DNA from: Trematomus loennbergii
Taxonomy: Eukaryota > Chordata > Actinopteri > Perciformes > Nototheniidae
Direction of reading: 5' to 3'
DNA: 64,000 bases
Assembly (NCBI GenBank): GCA_012861695.1
Contig: JAAOOA010000134.1
Coordinates: 1 to 64,000 of the forward strand
Below, piece after piece: positions 55,605 to 64,000 of this stretch. A program made the translations under genes and the position numbers. How positions within the stretch are numbered: position 1 is the first letter of the stretch; each line of letters begins with the position of its first letter. Below the pieces are notes generated by a model that was given only the letters and a program-made list of their open reading frames with translations, was not told the DNA's origin and did no database searches.

Positions 55605-55992
55605 TTAAAGGTGGGGTAGGTAATTTTGGAGAAACCAGCTTGAGTGCGCTAGAATTTGAAAATACACAACCGGAGAAAATCTGCCACTTCCTTACAGAGC
55701 CCCTCCTCCAACACACACGAACGCGCACATGACCAATGAGGGCACGAGATAAGTTTGTGCACAGATGGAAGGCTGACAGGCAGGTAGGCCATCCAGTTAT
55801 TTTAGCCGGGCCGGCTCAGATGATTGGTCGTGCTTTTTACAGTATTACGGCTTCCACAGATGACATTTTTTTATGGATTTTTTGTCAAAGCACTTAAGAT
55901 ATTCATTGCTATCAGGATGTTAAGAGCATTCCATGGAATATAACAAAGTGTATCTCAAGCCGGTTTCTCAAACTTACCTACCCTACCTTTAA
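55605..55992. mobile_element. TTAA MITE (GGTGGGGTAGGTAA end)
   Basis: TTAAAGGTGGGGTAGGTAAT at the left and TTACCTACCCTACCTTTAA at the right, with TTAA on both borders, 388 bp. No gene. Confidence 0.85.
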
Positions 55993-55993
55993 C

Positions 55994-56935
55994 CTTTAAC
56001 AAACTATGAATGTGTCATACCCACCTAACGGTAAGAAACTCAGCGAACTCACGATACGAACCATTTTCACAGAAACAAAACACAAGTCTCACAAGAAGCG
56101 TCTAAATGAGCCCTGAGTGATCGTGGCATGGGAAGCAAACCCAGACATCACACGACGTAGCTTTACGGAGCAAATACGGCAAATATGTCTTACCTTTTGC
56201 TGTTTCTGATCAAAAGTTGTGTTCAATGGCATTAAAACGAGAAAAACGCGGCTGAAGGTTAATCCAATGTGTCTGTGTCACTTTGAAATGATTACTGATA
56301 ATCCATCACCATATTTATGTCAATAACGGAGTTTTCATATAGCTGCTATCATAGCTACCAGAGTGTATGACAGCTTCCGGTTTTGGGCATTCTGGCTACG
56401 CATCACTCATTCACCAATGGGTAATGTTTAGATGGATTTGAGGAACTTCCCCTTGATTCTATTGGCTCTAACGGTTCAAAAGAGATGTCAATCATCAAAA
56501 TCGACCGAAGGGGGCCAGAGATATGGCAAATGCACCCAAATGACCCCAGAAGTGTTTTTTTTCTTCTAAACCTCTCTAAAAATGTTGAATGTCTCTTGTT
56601 TTGCATCAATCTTGATACAGGGTACTTAGTATATGTTATAGTTTGGATTCCTAAAGCTTTTAGTCTCCGATCCCATCATTCAAGGGTGGTTTTCACTATA
56701 AGTCATGTTTTTTTGGACGGACACTATAATTTACATGTTTTAATATGTTCAATCTGAATTTAAAATAAAACAATTCTATATTGATTCTGAATCTTCTACA
56801 TCCAACTCACAGGTTTATCATTGCTTTGAGAAAAAAGATTATTCATTTACCCCTTTTAGAAGTGAAGATATAGTCATTTGTTCTGGGAATGTCATTTTCA
56901 AGCCTGAGACCTGAAAAACAGGTTAACAGGTTAAG
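55994..56935. mobile_element. TTAA-family element, inverted copy
   Basis: The left side reads TTTAACAAACTATGAATGTG and the right ends CCTGAAAAACAGGTTAACAGGTTAA. Opposite orientation to 35,901-36,931 and directly adjoining the preceding MITE. Short ORFs are incidental. 56,936-57,127 has a short run of C and T before an OGFOD2 exon. Confidence 0.75.
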
Positions 56936-57127
56936 GCAGGGATTATTTGCAGCGAGTTCTCCTTAGCAACGGTCTGTTCTCCTTAGTAACGGTCTGCTAG
57001 CTAAAATTGGACCTCTGGAAAGTCCAAAATGAACAATCAGAATCGAGTATTCAACTCAGCCATGTGTGCATATAGTAACACATCGCTGAAACACACCTGC
57101 AACCCCCCCCCCCCTCTCTCTCCTCAG

Positions 57128-59673
57128 GAGTCCTACCTCGCCCCAAAGTTCAAGCAGATAGTGGATTTCTGCCGAGTCAGCGCCGTCACCTTTGACCTCT
57201 TCGTGAATAATGTGCACTTTTAATGTCAATTACAGTAGATTTCATTTTATTTGTTGGTTGACTGAAGATTACGCCATGTGCCATGCAAGTCCCGGTTATA
57301 CAGGATATAAAAAAGTCCTGAAATACATTTTAAATATGTTACAAAGACAGTGAAATTAACAGTTAAACCAAATATTAAAAGGGCCCTATTATGTTTTTTA
57401 GGGTGTTCCCTTTCCTGTAGTGAGTTATAAACATTACAAAGACGTTGAAAGGTGAAGCTGACGCAACACAAATGAATAATTCCCATTTTCTCTGTTGACT
57501 TTAAAGAGTATACATACTGTTATGCACGTCTTAGTTAAAAAAATGTGGTTGAATCCCAAGTGTACAGATACTATCACGTAAGGCCTGGTTATACAGGGCA
57601 TACAAATGTCTTAAAATCAATTTTTAAATGTATTAAAAAAGCAAAAACATGGGAAGTATTAGCTCTCATACAAACATTTTTGTAAAAATGTTCCCTTTTA
57701 GGATGATGGAGTTGGTAAAATTGAAGTTGTTTTAATGACGATCTCAAATTAAAAGGATTCAGCAAACAGTATTTTTAAAGCAGGATATAAATAAAGGCGG
57801 ATAACATTTTAATTACTTATTAAAGGAACAGAAACCCTCTTCTCTAGTGGCCTAATAATGAACAAAACTAAATACAAAACAGTCACACCTGCACCTGTTT
57901 CCCCCCTTTATAACCATTGATTCCCATGTTTCTGTTGAAGCTGCCCGAGTTTATCGCTTCCCGGTGTTTGAGAGAAGCTTCTGTGAGCAGCTGGTGGAGG
58001 AGCTGGAGCACTTTGAGCAGTCCTCCGCCCCCAAAGGAAGACCCAACACCATGAACCACTATGGGGTAATTCTACCTCCAAAACACTATTTATTCACTGC
58101 ACATTCACATTTAATACTTATGGTGCCATGACATTTTGATCTTTGACCTCCTGTAGTCCCTCAGTCAGGAAATATGTGAAGCTCGATGAAATATCAGAGG
58201 TTTCGTGCGAGGACTTTTATATAAATATAAGGGTCATGGCAGGAACACTACATGTGAATAGGGTCAAATATTTAACTAATAGATATCACTATAAAATAAA
58301 GATCCTGCTGAATGAACTGGGCTTCGACGAGGGCTTCATCACGCCGCTCCGCCAACGTTACCTGCAGCCGCTCACCTCCCTGCTCTACCCACTGTGGGGG
58401 GGGCAGCCTGGACAGCCACAAGGCCTTCGTGGTGAAATACGACATGGACGAAGACCGGGACCTGAGCTACCACTACGACAACGCAGAGGTCACGCTGAAC
58501 GTTTCCCTCGGAAAGGACTTCACAGAGGGAAACCTTTATTTTGGGGATATGAGACAGGTGAATATATATACTTGTAATACTACCCACACCTACACCCCCG
58601 GGTTATACTCAGGGTTTCCTTAAAAGGCATCTTAAAATGAGGCCTTAATTGGTATAATTAGTCATGAAAAATGGTAAGACATGAGAATTGGCATTACAAT
58701 TTTGACGTTGCAGAGTAGAATTTCAAAAATGATTGGTAACGTGTTTTGAAATCACCTTTGGCATCGTACCTTAAAGTGACACAGACTTTAAGAAAACATT
58801 GAATGTTTTGAATGCCTTGTGCCAATATATTATCTAACAGCATGTGCATTTGCTAAATTTGTCTTTCAAAAATAAACTATGTAGTAGATTTAAGTGCTAA
58901 TTCACATTCTGGGTTTTAAAACTCCAGGACCATTTTTAGTTTTAACTCTGTCCCAAAAATAATAGAAGCAAAAGTCAGTGTAAACCTTCAAATATTAAAA
59001 TCCTTTAACCTTCACTTAACCTAATATCTACTTCATATGCTGTGTTTTAATTTTGTTTACCATTGCCCAATTGTATTATATCATTGTAAACAAATGATGT
59101 GTAGGACAGTGACATTTCTGCTATGAGTATTTTTATATAACAGACAGGAAATAAACACTAACGGGAACAGTAGAAGAAGACAGACAGGAAGTTAACACTT
59201 AAGGGAACAGCAGAAGAAGACAGACCGGAAGTAAACACTAACGGGAACCATAGGAGAAGGTAAACAGGAAGTAAACACTAAAGGGAACACAGTTTGGGCT
59301 CTGTAGTGTTTAAGGACTGGTTAGTGGGACAGAAACTGGGAACAGTGGTATTTGGGAACATTACTCTTCACCACTGATGCTGGTTATTGGTGTTTATGTC
59401 TCTGCAGGTAGCTCTAAGTGAGATGCAGTGTTGGAGGTGGAGCACAGGGTGAGCGAGGGTCTCCTGCACCGGGGCCAGCAGATGCACGGGGCCCTGCCCA
59501 TCTCCTCGGGCCGGCGCTGGAACCTCATCGTCTGGATTCGAGCGTCGCAGGAGCGCAACAAGCTCTGCCCCATGTGCAACCGCAGGCCGGAGCTGGTGGA
59601 GGGCGGGGGCTTCGCCGACGGCTTCACCAAACCCTGCATCGCCCCACTGAACGCTGCATGTGTGCTAACGTGA
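57128..59673 (+). pseudogene. ogfod2: OGFOD2, copy B (more 5' exons, broken)
   Basis: Exons: about 57,128 onward (ESYLAPKFKQIVDFCRVSA after CTCTCCTCAG; its end is uncertain, between 57,184 and 57,202), about 57,941-58,065 (RVYRFPVFERSFCEQLVEEL to NHYG), 58,302-58,557 and 59,408-59,673. The order matches vertebrate OGFOD2, and the HxD, distal His and Arg motifs seen in copy A are all present. Defects: two bases missing in the LLYPDCGGG codons (near 58,390), one G lost near 59,432, and about 360 bp of intron upstream of 58,302 missing, which removes the pyrimidine tract of that acceptor. The first coding exons should lie upstream but were not seen, as 54.7-56.9 kb is mobile elements. The copy may be dead or may be a mis-assembled allele of a working gene. 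Confidence 0.88.
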
Positions 59674-60594
59674 CCAGAAATACCCCCAGTTAACGGGAGG
59701 GAACCCCCAGTTAATGGAAGAAATTAGTAGTTGAAAGAACAGGGTATGTGTCACTTTGGTATTTATGACATGTTGAGTGATTTTTATGACCCCCCATAAA
59801 ACCTAAATCCCTTTGATGTGACAGGTGTCAGTGCACCTGTTGTAGTGCCCCCCTAATAAACCATTGTCTTCATTCTTGTTATGACTTGTTTGTTTAGCTG
59901 TTTATTGTTTTATTGCCCCCTATAAAGTATTGTTCTTAAATAGGGGGGTCATAAGACTTTATTGACCGTTTGTCTGTGAACCTGTTGTAGTGTCCCCCCT
60001 AGTAAACCATTGTTGTCAATATTTGTTTTAGGACTTATTTGCTCACCTATTGTTGTTGTATTGCCCCTATAAAGTATTGTTCTTAAATAGGGGGGTCATA
60101 AGACTTTATTGACCCTTTGTGGTAATATATGTTTTTCTGACATTTAAGGATGTCTTTTGAAGTTGTATATGTAGGTAATAATACTTTATAGACCCTTTGT
60201 TCTTGCGATATAATATGGTTTTATGACATTTAAGGATGCCTTTTGAAGTTGTATAGGAGGGTTATAATATTGTATTGACCCTTTGTTCTTGTGATAATAT
60301 ATGGTTTAAAGGGGTATTCTTAGATGGTTTCTTAAAAAACACATTTTTGACAACAAAACTTTACATCTGGTAGAATATGAAGTACTTTGTAAGGAATGTG
60401 ATTTCCTTAACCTGTTAACCTGTTAAGCCCGAGAGCCCCCGCCCGCGAAACTGTGTCTCTTAACTGTGGGCTTCTTAACATTTAAAAACCTAAGAATGTG
60501 TCATACCCACCTAACGGGAAGAAACTCAGCTAACTGACGATACGAACCATTTTTACCGAAACAAAACACAAGTCTCACAAGAAGCGTCTAAATA

Positions 60595-60831
60595 ATAATA
60601 ATAATAATACATTACATTTATAAAGCGCTTTTCCTGGTGCTCAAAGCGCTTACAAGCAAGTAAAATAAAAATAACAACAAAAGTAGAAAGTGCTAAGCTA
60701 GGTGGAATAAGGGCAAGGGGTTAGTTGATTAGGAGTTGAAGGCAAGAGTGAAAAGGTGAGTTTTGAGGGATTGTTTGAATGATGTGAGAGTGTTGGCAGA
60801 TCTGACGTGGCTGGGGAGGGGGTTCCAGAGT

Positions 60832-60911
<80 letters not shown>

Positions 60912-60930
60912 CTGCAGCGAAGGCCCTGTA
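60595..60930 (-). mobile_element. LINE remnant of copy B
   Basis: The same 3' end as 22,139 onward (AATAATAATAATAATACATT, AAAGCGCTTTTCCTGG), 240 bp long, then the G-run, then CTGCAGCGAAGGCCCTGT which corresponds to the sequence right after the matching point in copy A, and then directly the LINE's outer flank (GTGTTGTGCAGAGACGAGGG). Confidence 0.85.
60832..60910 (+). repeat. 79-base G run
   Basis: An unbroken run of 79 G at the point where copy A reads GTGGGGAGGGAGGGACTGC. No comparable run exists elsewhere in the window. Likely an assembly or sequencing artefact, or a true expansion at a deletion junction. Confidence 0.98.
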
Positions 60931-61730
60931 CTGTGTTGTGCAGAGACGAGGGTGTCCAATGTTAGTGGCCAGCTGACGGCAGGGAGTTGGCGAGAGTTGA
61001 CGGCCAACGGCTGGAGGCTGGTAGCAAACGGGCTAGCAGGATAGGGTCCGGTACGCAGGAAAAAGCAAATAGGTAACGGAGAACTACTTGAACAAAGTAG
61101 CGATTAGGGTTGGGAACCGAAACTCGGTTCCAGATGAGAACCGATAAGAAATGCCGGGTACCGGGTAACCATACAAAATACACAATTTTGATTCTGCTTA
61201 ACGGTTCCTAAACGCGGTAGACCCTGTATTCCACCGGGTCCGTCTGCGCCGCGGCGACCCTGGAATTCAGCGGCGGACTGGCCATCAGTGTGTTCTGGAG
61301 AATCACAGAACGGCCGGTCGTCAGCGGGCCGTTGACGGCCGGCTCGGTACGCTGACGGCCGGCACCGCCCTTCATTTTTTTAAACGGCATCATGTAAGTT
61401 GCGCTGACAGGCGACAGAGGTCCACAGTTGCCCCGCAGCGAGGCTCCCCCCGCCCTCCCGTAGACAGTTCACGTGCTCAGTCACTTCATAACACCAAAGA
61501 TGGATCGCGGTAAACGCTCTAAGTGAGGCTCCACTACACTAAAAAAGAAAGACAAGGCACAGTGTAATGCCTGTTAATAGCTTGCCACAGGCATAGCTCA
61601 GTTAAAATAAAGCACAGCTATTGTGCAATACATTTGTATTGAATGCCAATTTCAGTAGATTTAATCAAACAAAACATAAACATATTGGACATGGCCTGAA
61701 AACTGTAACCTCTTCACATTTGGTTGAAAT

Positions 61731-64000
61731 GAGGGCTGTCAGTAGATTAAAATATTTAATCGCGATTAATCGCACATTTTGTATCTGTTCTAAATGTACC
61801 TTCAAGTTTTTAATACTCTTATCAACATATGAGTGGACAAATATGCTTTATGCAAATGTTTGTTTATTATCATTGGAACAATGACAAATATTCTCCTGAA
61901 TATTCTCAACACAACAACCTCTGAACAATGACAAATGTTCTCCTGAATATTTTCAATACAACCACCTGGAACCTCTCTCTCTTACACTCTCTCCCAACCC
62001 TGTCTACTTCTCTGCACTCTGCCAGTTGCTCAAACAGACAAGCCTGTTTACAGTTGTCCGAAAATGCCGCTCCTCTGTCTTCATCTTCAGTTAAAGCATG
62101 AGACTTTCGCACTGTGGGTCAAAATAATGCGCTGTGATGTGCAGTCGACACGTTGGATGCGATCCGAATTATCTAACGCAGCCCCTCGTCCTCCACAATG
62201 TTAAGCTGTAGCCACCTATTTAGCTATCGCTGTTAAAAGCTTGCTGCTCGTAGAAGTGTCCATGCGTCTCCCCGACAAACTTTCAAGCGTGGTCTGCCGC
62301 AAGCAAGCGGCAGGAGCGGGGCTGTCAGCAAGCGCGGAATGCCGCGGAACACTGTACAAATCCCGTTTCAATAATTCCCCTCTACTCTAAAGTTGCATCT
62401 AAAACGCGATCTGATCTAGCTGTGTATTTTTTGTTATTTTTTATTGTTATATTCAATCTCATTAGCTACAGGCATTTTTGAAGCTTGTAAAGGGAAGATG
62501 ACAGCTCTCACTCGCCACTCTGCTGTTCCACAGCGCCGCTTCCCCTCCCTCTGCTGAAATTATGAATGTAAGGCGTATAGTAATCATATAACACGGCAGG
62601 GTCCGTTACAGTTTGTTTGTATCTGATTTCAAATAAACAAAGTCTTGGCTTTCAGAATATTAAACTTGTTTCGGCAAATTCAGATGATAAATACAACTTT
62701 GAAGCTTGTAACGGCATAATTACAAGCGGAGACCGGAGTAACGTAACGTCACAGCAGGCATAACAACAGCCGGTGTTTCTCGTGAGTGTTTTCCCCGGAA
62801 ACAAACACAATACACACACAAACGCAAAAATACACACACACACGTATACACACACACTCGCGGGCTTCCCCCAGACCAGTAATCCAAACGAAAATATCTT
62901 CCCTCCGTTACTACTTTGATCATTTGCTCCGCTTCCAGAGAAGAGGAAACTTTAAAGGCCTTTTTCTCAAAATGATGACTCGGTGACAGTCATTATATAA
63001 TGTGACATATTTTGCTTAATATTTGGAGTACAAAAACAATCCTGATATCATTAGAAAGCTAGGAATCTCTTCTTTCCAACAGTGTATACAATCAAAATGT
63101 GTTTTCGATGGAGCAGGTCACTTTGCATTAGGTAAAATAAAGCAGGCAGACATAACAGGAAGAATATGTACATTTTAACCCAATCAAATAGGACATTGTC
63201 ACACCATTCAAATGTATCCATGTAAATTACAACCAATAAAAAAGCTTAGATTTGTTTATTTGTTACGTTGTTCGTTGTGTGTTTCAGCCGTTAACCAGAT
63301 AGAAAGAATAGATACACTTGCAAACAAGTCAGAAGAACCAGCGCAGAAGAAAACTAAATACAGTCATTCTAAACTTACATTTAACAACTGGAAGGTCACA
63401 TCCCTGACATCCACTTCTCCGGAGCCTGGACCTTCATCAATCATAGAAGAACCAGCGAAGCCAGATAAACCCAAAAGCAGCAGCTCTGCGGCCGCAGAGA
63501 CTGTCAAAACCCACCCCCACCGCCGTCGTTGAACCGAAACAGGCTGGTTCCGACTGCTTGGAGGTTTGTTGTCGGGACATTGAGGCGGGTAAAGCTGTAC
63601 AGCTAACTGTCGAAAAAAAGGAGACCGCTAGATCGTCTGGGCAAAGAGAAAGGTACTTCAACGCAGAATGGTACAAAAACAGAGAGTGGTTAATTATTTG
63701 CAAAACCACTAAACGGGCCTTTGTGAAATATGCAGATTTGCTGCTGTCAAACGGCTTGTAACTTTCTCAAAATGTGGAGATGATAGCTTTGTTAATACCG
63801 GAGTTAATAACTGGAAAAAGTGCCCAAGCCTCCATGAACAGTTGTCTCTGACTGTACGATGGGTATCAGCTGATTATGTTGTCCATGAAGACTTCATAGG
63901 AATGTATGACTGTCCTAAGACTGACGCAGAATCAATAACCCACTGATGAACTGCGATGTTAACAACCTCATGATAACCTCATATGTTTTTAACTTAGGAT
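61731..64000 (+). mobile_element. hAT element, copy B, cut by window end
   Basis: Same left end and same flank GTTGAAAT (61,723-61,730) as at 25,137. The right end lies beyond the window. Its TTF exon (63,289-63,950) is broken by one extra C near 63,511 and one missing base near 63,722. The stretch 62,682-62,893, with a CACACA-rich part, is absent in copy A. Confidence 0.9.

Larger units (their letters stand above)
57997..64000 (+). repeat. Segmental duplication, copy B
   Basis: Partner of 19,163-27,161, running off the window. It differs by loss of about 360 bp of intron near 58,297, loss of about 2 kb of LINE at 60.83-60.91 kb replaced by a G-run, and about 213 extra bases at 62.68-62.89 kb. 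Confidence 0.95.

Noticed and set aside
57029..57127. Upstream part of the ORF that contains an OGFOD2 exon
   Set aside because: A C/T tract and CTCCTCAG acceptor separate it from the exon; it is intron.
60729..61044. Poly-Pro and poly-Gly ORFs
   Set aside because: Created by the 79-base G run.

Overview
The window looks like teleost fish nuclear DNA. The evidence is a Tc1/mariner copy with long terminal repeats, many short hAT and TTAA-flanked elements of kinds common in fish, L2-like LINEs with ATT-type tails, a BEL/Pao retrotransposon, a fish-type two-exon C2H2 zinc-finger gene, and spliced exons of the vertebrate gene OGFOD2. There is no operon, CRISPR array or other prokaryotic feature. 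Identifications rest on motif recognition, splice phases, terminal repeats and target-site duplications read by eye; no database search was run.

Layout. 1-3741: a decayed or error-bearing gene for a tyrosine recombinase with two N-terminal C2H2-like fingers, a coiled coil and a 57-bp coding minisatellite; its 3' side holds an 80-bp tandem repeat and an A-tract. 3.75-13.3 kb: tandem arrays (113-bp, about 8 kb of 110-bp satellite, 138-bp, then 110-bp and 80-bp units again). 13.3-19.2 kb: a hAT-type element, a Tc1 element with a frameshifted transposase, several MITEs and a minus-strand BED-finger exon. 19.2-27.2 kb: copy A of a segmental duplication (OGFOD2 last exons, an antisense L2-like LINE, a 2.7-kb hAT element with a TTF-finger exon). 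28-31.3 kb: MITEs. 31.35-49.2 kb: a minus-strand zinc-finger gene whose two exons are about 16 kb apart; its intron holds a BEL/Pao retrotransposon broken by later insertions, a hAT deletion derivative with an intact BED-plus-dimerisation ORF, and nested MITEs. 49.5-52 kb: LINE fragments and a 57-bp minisatellite. 52.2-54.3 kb: four phase-consistent exons of a domesticated-looking gypsy/GIN-type integrase lacking its second catalytic Asp. 57.1-64 kb: OGFOD2 copy B and the second copy of the duplication, running off the window end.

Host genes supported: OGFOD2 (copy B with more 5' exons, copy A cut inside an exon), the zinc-finger gene and the integrase-derived gene. The last is the only multi-exon gene here whose visible exons are all open. 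The other reading frames carry small indels, many in homopolymers or short repeats, so pseudogene decay and uncorrected long-read errors cannot be separated from sequence alone. The stretch of 79 G at 60,832-60,910 and the direct 8-kb duplication should be checked as possible assembly artefacts.
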